Source of the DNA: Stenotrophomonas maltophilia
GTDB lineage: Bacteria > Pseudomonadota > Gammaproteobacteria > Xanthomonadales > Xanthomonadaceae
Reading direction: 5' to 3'
DNA: 8,361 bases
Assembly (NCBI GenBank): GCA_002386405.1
Contig: DGIP01000284.1
Coordinates: 1 to 8,361, forward strand
Shown one piece after another: positions 1-6,088 of this stretch. The notes below the pieces were generated by a model. It ran no database searches. It had not been told where the DNA came from and worked only from the letters and a program-made list of their open reading frames with translations. The position numbers were made by a program, and so were the translations under genes. Position 1 is the stretch's first letter. Every line of letters starts with the position of its first letter.

Positions 1-8
1 TACCCCCG

Positions 9-40
9 CCCCCGCCGACCCATTCACGGTTGGTTGGGGG
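9..40 (+). repeat. G/C-rich inverted repeat of unknown role
   Basis: A run of five C (9-13) can pair with five G (36-40), and CCGACC (15-20) with GGTTGG (28-33) through one G-U wobble, leaving a 7-nt loop. As RNA it would fold better on the plus strand, where the wobble is allowed, so it could mark the 3' end of a plus-strand gene lying to the left of the window. No T-run follows, so it is not a standard intrinsic terminator, and it has no GTAG head, so it is not clearly a SMAG unit. It may be chance in G/C-rich DNA. Confidence 0.25.
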
Positions 41-92
41 CCATGGAAACGCAACATCCAAAGCACGCGAATCGCGGTGCGCTGGAATCGCC

Positions 93-120
93 GTAGAGCG
101 ACGCCCTGCGTGGCTGCTCT
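93..120 (+). repeat. SMAG-type REP stem-loop, plus orientation
   Basis: GTAG (93-96) is followed by AGC, a mismatch, ACGC, a 3-nt loop, GCGT, a mismatch and GCT, giving an imperfect hairpin over 97-115, then GCTCT. The GTAG head next to a short hairpin, and the GTAGAGC...GCTGCTCT frame, are typical of SMAG repeats of Stenotrophomonas. It faces a second unit (147-173) in opposite orientation, so together they make a dimer downstream of smeP. Such elements are thought to be mobilised by RAYT-type transposases encoded elsewhere; none is encoded here. The assignment is by pattern. Confidence 0.65.
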
Positions 121-146
121 TCGTTTCCGCCCACGACCATCTGTCT

Positions 147-173
147 GGGGCGGCCCGTCGGCCGCCCCGCTAC
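147..173 (-). repeat. SMAG-type REP stem-loop, minus orientation, after smeP
   Basis: Read on the minus strand this is GTAG, C, then GGGGCGGCC, a GACG loop and GGCCGCCCC: a perfect 9-bp stem (147-155 with 160-168) headed by GTAG (173-170). It starts only about 7 nt past the smeP stop codon, so it would form at the 3' end of the smeO-smeP transcript. No T-run follows on the minus strand, so it is better read as an mRNA 3'-end stabilising or attenuating hairpin than as an intrinsic terminator. Confidence 0.75.
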
Positions 174-180
174 GTACCAA

Positions 181-3100
181 TCAAGGTGCCGATGCTTCGC
201 CCGCTTCATCCGGCTTCACCCGGAACCACGCCGCGTACAGCGCCGGCAGGAACACCAGCGTCAGCACGGTGCCCACGATCAACCCGCCCATGATCGAGAT
301 CGCCATCGAGCCGTAGAACGCACTGCGCGACAGCGGGATCATCGCCAGCACCGCGGCGAGCGCGGTCAGCACGATCGGGCGGAAGCGGCGCACGGTGGCG
401 TCGATGATCGCGTGCCAGCGGTCGTGGCCGGCGTCGATGTCCTGCTGGATCTGGTCGATCAGGATCACCGAATTACGCATGATCATGCCCGCCAGCGCGA
501 TGGTGCCCAGCAGCGCCACGAACCCGAACGGCGCGCGGAACAGCAGCAGGAACAAGGTTGCGCCGATGATGCCCAGCGGTGCGGTGACCAGCACCATCGC
601 CGCACGCGAGAAGCTGCGCAGCTGCAGCATCAGCAGCGTGGCCACCACGATCAGGAACAGCGGCATGCCGGCCTTGATCGAGTTCTGGCCGCGTGCGGAA
701 TCTTCCACCGTGCCGCCGGTTTCCAGCAGGTAGCCGGACGGCAGTTCGGCACGGATGCCTTCCAGCGTCGGCAGTATCTGCTGCACCACGTCCAGCGCCT
801 GGCTGCCATCACCGATATCCGCGCGCACCGTCACCGTCGGCAACCGGTTGCGGTGCCAGATGATGCCGTCCTCGAACACGTACTCCAGGCGCGCCACCTG
901 CGACAGCGTCACCGAGGTGCCGCTGGCCGTGGGAATGGCCAGGCTGCCCAGCATGTCCAGCCGCACGCGTTCATTGTCCGGCCCGCGCAGCAGCATTTCG
1001 ATCAGGCGGTTGCCCTCACGGTAGGTGCTCACACTCATGCCCGACAACGACGTGCCCAGCAGCTGGCTCACCTGCGCACTGCTCACGCCCAGCGCGCGCG
1101 CACGGTCCTGGTCGATCACCAGCCGCACCACCTTGCTCGGCTCGCTCCAGTCCAGGTTCACGTTCATCACGTGCGGGTTCTCGCGCACCTTGGCTTCCAC
1201 CTTGCGTGCGATCGCCTGCACCTGCTCGATGTGTTCGCCGGAAATACGCATCTGCACCGGGTAGCCCACCGGCGGGCCGTTCTCCAGCCGGGTCACGCGC
1301 ATCTGCACGTCCGGGAACTGCGGAATGACCTCCTTCAGCAGCCAGTCGCGGGTGGCCTCACGCGCTTCGGCGTTTTCGGTCAGCACCACGAACTGCGAGA
1401 AGTTGGTGGCCGGCAGCTGCTGGTCCAGCGGCAGGTAGAAGCGCGGCGAACCGGTGCCCACGTAGGCCACGTAGTTGCTGATGCCGTGGCGCCCCTTGAG
1501 CAGCTTCTCCAGCTTGGTCGCCTGCGCCTGGGTGGCCTGCAGTGATGCGCCTTCGGCCAGTTCTATGTCCACCATCAGTTCCGGGCGGGTCGAATCCGGG
1601 AAGAACTGCTGCGGCACGAAGCGGAAGATCAGCAGCGAGAACACGAACAGCGCTGCCGTGGCCGCGATCACCCACCAGCGGTGGCGCAGGCATGCATCCA
1701 GGAAGCGGCGGAAGCGCGTGTAGAACGGCCGCTGGTACGGGTCGTGGTCGTGCGCCAGTTCCTTCGGCGCGATCCAGCGCGCGAACGCCGGGTGGCGGTC
1801 GGCCCACTGCAGGCGCCTGGCGCGCCAGCGCCCGGCCAGGCTGTCCGGCTTGGGCGGCTGCGGATTGAACAGGTCCGGCAGCATCTTGTCGCCCAGGTAC
1901 GGAATGAACAGCACCGCCGCGATCCACGACACCACAAGTGCGATGGTCACCACCTGGAACAGCGAACGGGTGTATTCACCGGTGCTGGACGCCGCAGTGG
2001 CGATCGGCAGGAAGCCGGCCGCGGTGATCAGCGTACCGGTCAGCATCGGGAACGCCGTGCTTTCCCAGGCGAAACTGGCCGCGCGCACGCGGTCGTAGCC
2101 CTGCTCCATCTTGGTGGCCATCATCTCCACCGCGATGATCGCATCGTCCACCAGCAGGCCCAGCGCCAGCACCAGCGCGCCCAGCGAGATCTTGTGCAGG
2201 CCGATGTCGAAGTAGTGCATGACGAAGAACGTCATCGCCAGCACCAGCGGAATGGTCACGCCCACCACCAGGCCGGTGCGCAGGCCCAGCGAGAAGAAGC
2301 TCACCAGCAGCACGATCACCACCGCTTCGGTGAGCACCTGCACGAACTCGCCCACCGATTCTTCCACCGCGTGCGGCTGGTCGGAGACCTTGCGCAGCTG
2401 CATGCCGGCCGGCAGGGTTTTCTGCAGGCGTTCGAATTCGGCATCCAGGGTGGCGCCGAGCTTGAGGATGTCGCCGCCGTCCTTCATCGCCACCGCGATG
2501 CCGATGGCGTCTTCACCCATGAAGCGCATTTTCGGCGAGGCCGGGTCGGCGAAGCCGCGCTTGACCTCGGCGATATCGCCCAGGTGCACGGTGCGGTCAC
2601 CGGCCTGGATCGGGAAGCGGCGGATGTCGTCCACGCTCTGGAACTGGCCGGTCACGCGCAGCTGCACGCGGTCGGTGGGGGTTTCAAAGAAGCTGGTGGC
2701 GGCAATCGCGTTCTGGTCGGCCAGCGCCTGCTGCACCTGCTGCAGCGAAACGCCGAGGGTGGCCAGCTTGGTGTTGGACAGCTCGATCCAGACCTTTTCG
2801 TCCTGCAGGCCTTCCAGCTCGATCTTGCCCACGTCCGGCACGCGCTGCAGCTCCAGCTGGATGCGGTCGGCGTAATCGCGCATCACCGCGTAGTCGAAGC
2901 CCTGCCCGGTCAACGCGTAGATGTTGCCGAAGGTATCGCCGAATTCATCGTTGAAGAACGGGCCGACGATCTCGCGCGGCAGGGTCGGCTTGATGTCGCC
3001 CACGCGCTTGCGCACCTGGTACCACAGGTCCGGAATCGCCTTGGAGCGGAGGCTGTCGCGGGCCACGAAGATCACCTGCGATTCGCCCGGGCGCGAGTAC

Positions 3101-3354
3101 GAGCGGATGAACTCGTACTGCCCGGTGTTGAGCAGCGCCTTTTCGATCGGCTCGGTCACCTGGCGCGAGACCTGCTCGGCGGTGGCACCCGGCCACATCG
3201 TGCGTACCACCATCACCTTGAAGGTGAACGGCGGATCCTCGGACTGGCCCAGGTGCTTGTACGACCACGCACCGATGATCGCGAAGGCCAGCATCGCGAA
3301 CAGCACCAGCGCGCGGTTGCCCAGCGCCCATTCGGAAAGATTGAAGCGGCGCAC
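181..3354 (-). CDS. smeP: RND multidrug efflux transporter, inner-membrane pump (SmeP)
   Basis: A 1057-residue proton/drug antiporter of the RND superfamily (AcrB/HAE1-like), the usual length. It takes substrates from periplasm and inner membrane and passes them to the adaptor and TolC. Hydrophobic segments fit the 12-helix plan: TM1 about 14-33, TM2-TM6 about 342-487, TM7 about 558-578, TM8-TM12 about 894-1044, with two large periplasmic loops between TM1-TM2 and TM7-TM8. The first loop carries the porter motif WPGATAEQVSRQVTEPIEKA (54-73). The proton-relay aspartates are present in TM4 as GLLVDDA (D403, D404), as are R990 and T997 near TM11; the relay lysine of AcrB TM10 (K940) is replaced by R960 in GMIMRNS. 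The start is GTG, 4 nt after the smeO stop, with AAGGGG (3370-3365) as ribosome site. Family assignment is secure. The name rests on synteny with the S. maltophilia cluster; drug substrates cannot be read from the sequence. Confidence 0.93.
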   Translation of the reverse strand: MRRFNLSEWALGNRALVLFAMLAFAIIGAWSYKHLGQSEDPPFTFKVMVVRTMWPGATAEQVSRQVTEPIEKALLNTGQYEFIRSYSRPGESQVIFVARDSLRSKAIPDLWYQVRKRVGDIKPTLPREIVGPFFNDEFGDTFGNIYALTGQGFDYAVMRDYADRIQLELQRVPDVGKIELEGLQDEKVWIELSNTKLATLGVSLQQVQQALADQNAIAATSFFETPTDRVQLRVTGQFQSVDDIRRFPIQAGDRTVHLGDIAEVKRGFADPASPKMRFMGEDAIGIAVAMKDGGDILKLGATLDAEFERLQKTLPAGMQLRKVSDQPHAVEESVGEFVQVLTEAVVIVLLVSFFSLGLRTGLVVGVTIPLVLAMTFFVMHYFDIGLHKISLGALVLALGLLVDDAIIAVEMMATKMEQGYDRVRAASFAWESTAFPMLTGTLITAAGFLPIATAASSTGEYTRSLFQVVTIALVVSWIAAVLFIPYLGDKMLPDLFNPQPPKPDSLAGRWRARRLQWADRHPAFARWIAPKELAHDHDPYQRPFYTRFRRFLDACLRHRWWVIAATAALFVFSLLIFRFVPQQFFPDSTRPELMVDIELAEGASLQATQAQATKLEKLLKGRHGISNYVAYVGTGSPRFYLPLDQQLPATNFSQFVVLTENAEAREATRDWLLKEVIPQFPDVQMRVTRLENGPPVGYPVQMRISGEHIEQVQAIARKVEAKVRENPHVMNVNLDWSEPSKVVRLVIDQDRARALGVSSAQVSQLLGTSLSGMSVSTYREGNRLIEMLLRGPDNERVRLDMLGSLAIPTASGTSVTLSQVARLEYVFEDGIIWHRNRLPTVTVRADIGDGSQALDVVQQILPTLEGIRAELPSGYLLETGGTVEDSARGQNSIKAGMPLFLIVVATLLMLQLRSFSRAAMVLVTAPLGIIGATLFLLLFRAPFGFVALLGTIALAGMIMRNSVILIDQIQQDIDAGHDRWHAIIDATVRRFRPIVLTALAAVLAMIPLSRSAFYGSMAISIMGGLIVGTVLTLVFLPALYAAWFRVKPDEAGEASAP

Positions 3355-3370
3355 GGGGTCAGTGCCCCTT
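3355..3370 (-). promoter_or_regulatory. smeO/smeP junction: ribosome site in a small hairpin
   Basis: On the minus strand the end of smeO reads AAGGGGCACTGACCCCGTG. The G-run of the smeP ribosome site (3368-3365) can pair with CCCC (3358-3355), the four bases between the smeO stop TGA and the smeP start GTG. Ribosomes finishing smeO would melt this hairpin, which would couple translation of pump to adaptor. The stem is only 4 bp, so the effect is an inference and may be small. Confidence 0.35.
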
Positions 3371-4489
3371 GGCCGGGGCAGCAGGCGCGGCGGCCGGCTT
3401 CAGCACCGGGCGGTTCTGCCGGTCTACCGGGGTGACCGCCTGGCCGTCGCGCAGCAGGTGCCCGCCGGCGGCCACCACCCAATCCTGCGCGGCCACGCCG
3501 GACAGCACCGGCACCGCGTCGGGGCCATAGGCACCCACGGTCACCGGCGTCGCCTTGATCGCACCGTTGGACGGGTTCACCACCCACACGCTGGCTTTGC
3601 CATCGGCGCCGCGCAGCACCGCGCCCAGCGGCAGCTGCAACGTACCGGTGCGGCCGGCGGCGGCGAACACGCGCGCGCTCTGGCCCAGTTCCACTTCAGC
3701 GGCCGCTTCGGGCGCCAGGCTGACCCGGGTGGCGTAGGTGCGCGCCTGCGCATCGGCGGCCGGGGCGATCTCGCGGATCGTGCCCGGCAGCATCTGGCCC
3801 GGCTTGTTCCACAGCTCCACCTGCACCTCCTGGCCGACCTGGTAATCGCGGATGTTGCTTTCCGGCAGGGCGATCAGCACCTCGCGGCCCCCGTCGGCGG
3901 CCAGGGTGAACACCGTCTGCCCGGCACCCACCACCTGCCCGGCTTCGGCCTGGCGGCTGGCGATCACGCCATCGGCCGGCGCGCGCAGCTGCGCGTAGCC
4001 GGTCTGGTTGCGGGCCACCGCCAGGTTGGCGCGGGCGGCATTGGCCTGGCCCTGCGCGGCCTTGAAGGCGGCGGTCTGTGCATCCAGGGTGGACTGGCTG
4101 ACCAGCTGCTGCTCGGCCAGCTTCGCGTAGCGCTTCTGGTCATCGCGGGCGCGCACCAGGTCGGCTTCCGCCGCGGCCAGCTGCGCCTGCGAGGCGCTTG
4201 CCTGCGAGGCGAAATCGGCGGCATCCAGTTCGGCCAGCAGGTCACCCTTGCGCACGCGCTGGCCGGCATCGACGTGGCGCTTGACCAGGTTGCCCCCGAC
4301 CCGGAACGACAGCGGGCTTTCCTGCAGGGCATGCACCTCACCCGGGTAGGCCGCCACTTCCTGGCCGCTCACCGTGCCCGGCTGCACCACCAACACCGGG
4401 ATCGGTGCGGCCGGCTCGGCATCCTGTTTGCCACACGCTGCCAGCATCAACGCCAGCAGGCCACTGCCCATCCATCGCAAGTTGTTCAT
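3359..4489 (-). CDS. smeO: Periplasmic adaptor (membrane fusion) lipoprotein of the RND pump (SmeO)
   Basis: A 376-residue adaptor of the AcrA/HlyD family that links the inner-membrane pump to TolC. The N-terminus is a lipoprotein signal: basic start, hydrophobic stretch and lipobox LAAC, so the mature protein would begin at lipidated C19. The lipoyl-like domain is split (about 58-92, with GGNLVKRHVDAGQRVRKGD; and about 166-197, with APADGVIASR), flanking a helical hairpin (about 93-162). The hairpin tip RYAKLAEQQLVS carries R120, L124 and S131 at the spacing of the RLS motif by which adaptors contact TolC. Beta-barrel and membrane-proximal domains follow, ending in an Ala/Pro-rich tail (361-376). 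I chose ATG at 4489 because it places the signal peptide at the N-terminus and has AGGA (4497-4494) upstream; a GTG at 4537 would add 16 residues ahead of it. smeP follows after 4 nt, so the two form an operon. Divergent from smeRo. Confidence 0.92.
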   Translation of the reverse strand: MNNLRWMGSGLLALMLAACGKQDAEPAAPIPVLVVQPGTVSGQEVAAYPGEVHALQESPLSFRVGGNLVKRHVDAGQRVRKGDLLAELDAADFASQASASQAQLAAAEADLVRARDDQKRYAKLAEQQLVSQSTLDAQTAAFKAAQGQANAARANLAVARNQTGYAQLRAPADGVIASRQAEAGQVVGAGQTVFTLAADGGREVLIALPESNIRDYQVGQEVQVELWNKPGQMLPGTIREIAPAADAQARTYATRVSLAPEAAAEVELGQSARVFAAAGRTGTLQLPLGAVLRGADGKASVWVVNPSNGAIKATPVTVGAYGPDAVPVLSGVAAQDWVVAAGGHLLRDGQAVTPVDRQNRPVLKPAAAPAAPAKGH

Positions 4490-4560
4490 GAGGTCCTGGA
4501 CCTTGAAGTACCGGGGGAGACCGTCTGGAAGCGACACTCTATTCCATGACGGCTAATAGT

Positions 4561-4580
4561 GAACCAGTCGGTATAGTATA
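4561..4580. promoter_or_regulatory. Operator-like repeat 1 for the TetR regulator
   Basis: GAACCAGTCGGTATAGTATA matches a second copy at 4587-4606 in 15 of 20 bases, in the same orientation. Its core is ACC-N4-GGT (4563-4572), a short inverted repeat as expected for a TetR-family dimer. Read on the minus strand it contains TATACT (4580-4575), a good -10 element for smeO, so a bound repressor would block that promoter. That SmeRo binds here is an inference. Confidence 0.5.
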
Positions 4581-4601
4581 AATATCGAACCGATTGGTCT
4601 A
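4573..4601 (-). promoter_or_regulatory. Candidate smeO-smeP promoter
   Basis: On the minus strand TAGACC (4601-4596) resembles a -35 element. TACTAT (4578-4573) lies 17 nt further on, and the overlapping TATACT (4580-4575), a better -10 match, lies at 15 nt. Transcription would begin near 4566, giving a leader of roughly 75-80 nt before the smeO ATG at 4489. The area is clearly more AT-rich than the coding DNA around it. The -35 is weak, as expected for a regulated promoter. The transcription start is not established. Confidence 0.4.
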
Positions 4602-4606
4602 GTATT
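4587..4606. promoter_or_regulatory. Operator-like repeat 2, overlapping the smeRo promoter
   Basis: GAACCGATTGGTCTAGTATT is the second copy of the repeat, 26 bp downstream of the first, with the core ACC-N4-GGT at 4589-4598. It overlaps the candidate smeRo -10 (TAGTAT, 4600-4605) and the candidate smeO -35 (4601-4596), so one repressor bound here could act on both directions and give autoregulation. Confidence 0.5.
4600..4605 (+). promoter_or_regulatory. Candidate -10 element of smeRo
   Basis: TAGTAT matches 5 of 6 bases of TATAAT. Its 3' end is only 7 nt before the smeRo ATG at 4613, so a normal start point would fall at or next to the ATG. There is no good -35 at 17 nt (TATAAA, 4577-4582). 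No purine-rich ribosome site lies before the ATG, which agrees with a leaderless or nearly leaderless message. Confidence 0.4.
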
Positions 4607-4612
4607 GTTTGC

Positions 4613-5284
4613 ATGACTGATCCGACCACTTCCGCCGTGCCGTCCAAGCCTGCCGCCAAGGCAGCCGGACCCGGCCGCCCCAAGGATCTGGGCAAGCGCG
4701 CAGCCATCCTCGACGCGGCCAAGGCATTGTTCGTGGACCAGGGGTATGGCGGCGTCAGCATGGACAGCATCGCGGCCCAGGCCGGCGTTTCCAAGCTGAC
4801 CGTTTACAGCCATTTCGGCGACAAAGAGACCCTTTTCACCGAAGCTGTGAAGTCCACCTGCGTGGAGATGCTGCCGGACGCGCTGTTCGTCACCGACGCC
4901 GACGGCGCGCTGCGCGAGCAGCTGCTGGGCATCGGCCGGGCGTTCTTCACCATGATCACCTCGCCGGCGGCCGTGGCCGTGCAGCGGGTGATGATGGCCC
5001 CCGATACCGACGACCGCATCCGCGAGATGTTCTGGGTGGCCGGCCCGCAGCGCACCAGCGATGCCCTGGCCGAGTTCCTGCGGGCCCGCACCGAGCGTGG
5101 CGAACTGGAGATCAGCGACTTCCAGACCGCCGCCCTGCAGTTCTTCACCCTCATCAAAGGCGAGCTGCATACGCATATGATGTGCGGGCTGCGAACGGCC
5201 CCGGCCGAGTGCGACGCCGATGCCCATGTGGAGGCCAGCGTGACCTTCTTCCTGAGGGCTTACGCCACCCGCCCCGGGCGGTGA
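4613..5284 (+). CDS. smeRo: TetR/AcrR-family transcriptional repressor (SmeRo)
   Basis: A 223-residue one-component regulator. After a flexible Ala/Pro/Lys-rich N-terminus (1-20), GRPKDLGKRAAILDAAKALF begins the TetR DNA-binding domain (about 21-75), with the helix-turn-helix around 48-70 (SMDSIAAQAGVSKLTVYSHF). The C-terminal ligand and dimer domain (about 90-215) resembles the AefR-like type, seen in the stretch SPAAVAVQRVMMA, the FWVAGPQR segment and the late FFTLIKGELHTHMM. It lies between the divergent smeO-smeP operon and the co-directional pcm-tolC operon. In S. maltophilia the equivalent protein is reported to repress both; the repeats in the 4561-4606 gap fit that role for smeO-smeP and for its own gene. 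Binding of ligand, probably a pump substrate, would release repression, but no inducer can be read from the sequence. The ATG at 4613 has no Shine-Dalgarno sequence, and no downstream in-frame start is better. Confidence 0.9.
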   Translation: MTDPTTSAVPSKPAAKAAGPGRPKDLGKRAAILDAAKALFVDQGYGGVSMDSIAAQAGVSKLTVYSHFGDKETLFTEAVKSTCVEMLPDALFVTDADGALREQLLGIGRAFFTMITSPAAVAVQRVMMAPDTDDRIREMFWVAGPQRTSDALAEFLRARTERGELEISDFQTAALQFFTLIKGELHTHMMCGLRTAPAECDADAHVEASVTFFLRAYATRPGR

Positions 5285-5305
5285 TGACAACATGAATGGA
5301 CCGGA

Positions 5306-5333
5306 GGTCGCGGTGACTTCCGGCACTGCGACC
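5306..5333 (+). other. Hairpin in the smeRo-pcm gap
   Basis: GGTCGC (5306-5311) pairs with GCGACC (5328-5333); after a G-T wobble, GTG (5313-5315) pairs with CAC (5324-5326), closing an 8-nt loop. The hairpin begins 21 nt after the smeRo stop. No T-run follows, so it is not a classic terminator; it may protect the smeRo 3' end, attenuate read-through into pcm, or be a protein site. GACC-GGA-GGTC (5299-5309) overlaps its left arm and is itself a short inverted repeat. Confidence 0.4.
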
Positions 5334-5384
5334 CCGGCGCGACGGCAGCGATGCTCTCAGCGCGCCGCCGGCTCCCGGCACCGG

Positions 5385-5390
5385 TAAAAT
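5385..5390 (+). promoter_or_regulatory. Candidate -10 element for pcm-tolC
   Basis: TAAAAT (5 of 6 against TATAAT) stands in otherwise very G/C-rich DNA 31 nt before the pcm ATG at 5422, which would give a leader of about 25 nt. No recognisable -35 lies 16-18 nt upstream, so either an activator helps or the promoter is weak. The palindrome ACCGGT (5380-5385) touches its 5' end and shares ACC/GGT with the operator-like repeats upstream of smeRo, but without their 4-bp centre. Confidence 0.35.
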
Positions 5391-5421
5391 GGCCGGCCCA
5401 CTGCGCTGGATTAAGAACCTC

Positions 5422-6072
5422 ATGACGATCGATTACGCCCACGCCCGCGAACTGATGGTTGAACAGCAGATCCGTCCCTGGGACGTGCTGGACATCCGTG
5501 TGCTCGACGTACTGGCACGTTTGCCGCGCGAGGCGTTTGTCGCCGATGCGAACCGTACCCTCGCCTACGCCGACGTTGAACTGCCGCTGGGCGACGGCCG
5601 CAAGATGATGAAGCCGGTCATCGAAGGTCGCACCCTGCAGGCGCTGAACCTGCAGCCGGGCGATGAAGTGCTGGAAATCGGCACCGGCAGCGGCTACCTC
5701 AGCGCCTGCATGGGCGCCCTGGCCCGCGAAGTGCTCAGCCTGGAAATCGACCCGGCCCTGGCCGAGGCCGCGCGTGCGCGCCTGGATGTCACCGGCCTGG
5801 GCACCAACGTCCGCATTGAAACTGCCGATGCCCTGACCTGGGACACCGAGCGCCGCTTCGATGCCATCTGCGTTACCGGCGCGGTGGAAAGCATCCCCGC
5901 CCGCTTCACCCAGTGGCTGCGTCCCGGTGGCCGCCTGTTCGTGATCCGTGGCCATTCGCCGGCGATGGAAGCGGTGCTGGTCAATGCCGATGGCAGCATC
6001 AGCGATTCGCTGTTTGAAACCGATATCGATTACCTGCGCGGTGCCGCGCCGGCACCCCAGTTCCACCTCTGA
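5422..6072 (+). CDS. pcm: Protein-L-isoaspartate O-methyltransferase-like protein (Pcm paralogue linked to TolC)
   Basis: A 216-residue cytoplasmic class I methyltransferase of the PCMT family. The SAM site is intact: motif I VLEIGTGSGY (83-92), an acidic strand end SLEID (106-110), FDAICVTGA (146-154) and LRPGGRLFV (166-174). The substrate-side motif, TIS(Q/A)P in true isoaspartyl methyltransferases (E. coli GQGQTISQP), is here GDGRKMMKP (57-65), so repair of isoaspartyl residues is doubtful. The N-terminus MVEQQIRPWDVLD (12-24) is typical of the paralogues found next to tolC in alpha- and beta-proteobacteria. The ATG at 5422 matches this family start; an ATG at 5389 adds 11 residues but overlaps the likely -10. 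The ribosome site is weak (AAGAA, 5413-5417). tolC follows after 16 nt, so they are almost surely co-transcribed. Published work on this cluster uses the name pcm; the substrate is unknown. Confidence 0.82.
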   Translation: MTIDYAHARELMVEQQIRPWDVLDIRVLDVLARLPREAFVADANRTLAYADVELPLGDGRKMMKPVIEGRTLQALNLQPGDEVLEIGTGSGYLSACMGALAREVLSLEIDPALAEAARARLDVTGLGTNVRIETADALTWDTERRFDAICVTGAVESIPARFTQWLRPGGRLFVIRGHSPAMEAVLVNADGSISDSLFETDIDYLRGAAPAPQFHL

Positions 6073-6076
6073 GTCC

Positions 6077-6083
6077 AAGGAAG
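6077..6083 (+). promoter_or_regulatory. Ribosome binding site of tolC
   Basis: AAGGAAG lies 5 nt before the ATG at 6089, in the 16-nt pcm-tolC gap. It is the clearest Shine-Dalgarno sequence in the window and fixes the tolC start there, rather than at the in-frame ATG at 5948 inside pcm. Confidence 0.75.
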
Positions 6084-6088
6084 CCGCA

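Noticed and set aside
412..1545. Plus-strand open frame of 377 codons opposite the 3' half of smeP
   Set aside because: Low-complexity His/Gln/Arg composition, no ribosome site and no known family; a shadow of smeP.
1681..3435. Long plus-strand open frame of 584 codons opposite smeP
   Set aside because: Its translation is rich in His, Gln, Arg and Ala with no domain, and it is antisense to a clear RND transporter. Such open antisense frames are usual in G/C-rich genes.
4490..4537. Upstream GTG start (4537) for smeO
   Set aside because: It would put 16 residues including charged ones ahead of the lipoprotein signal; the ATG at 4489 gives a normal signal peptide and lipobox.
2921..4549. Plus-strand open frame of 542 codons across smeO and the start of smeP
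   Set aside because: It runs antisense through two well-supported genes and their junction, with no recognisable protein motif.
4553..5326. Minus-strand open frame of 257 codons opposite smeRo
   Set aside because: Antisense to a clear TetR regulator, His/Gly-rich, with no domain.
5389..5421. Upstream ATG (5389) for pcm
   Set aside because: It overlaps the likely -10 element, and the family N-terminus fits the ATG at 5422.
5948..6088. Upstream in-frame start for tolC inside pcm
   Set aside because: The added 47 residues are out-of-frame pcm coding sequence and would bury the signal peptide; the ATG at 6089 has a good ribosome site.
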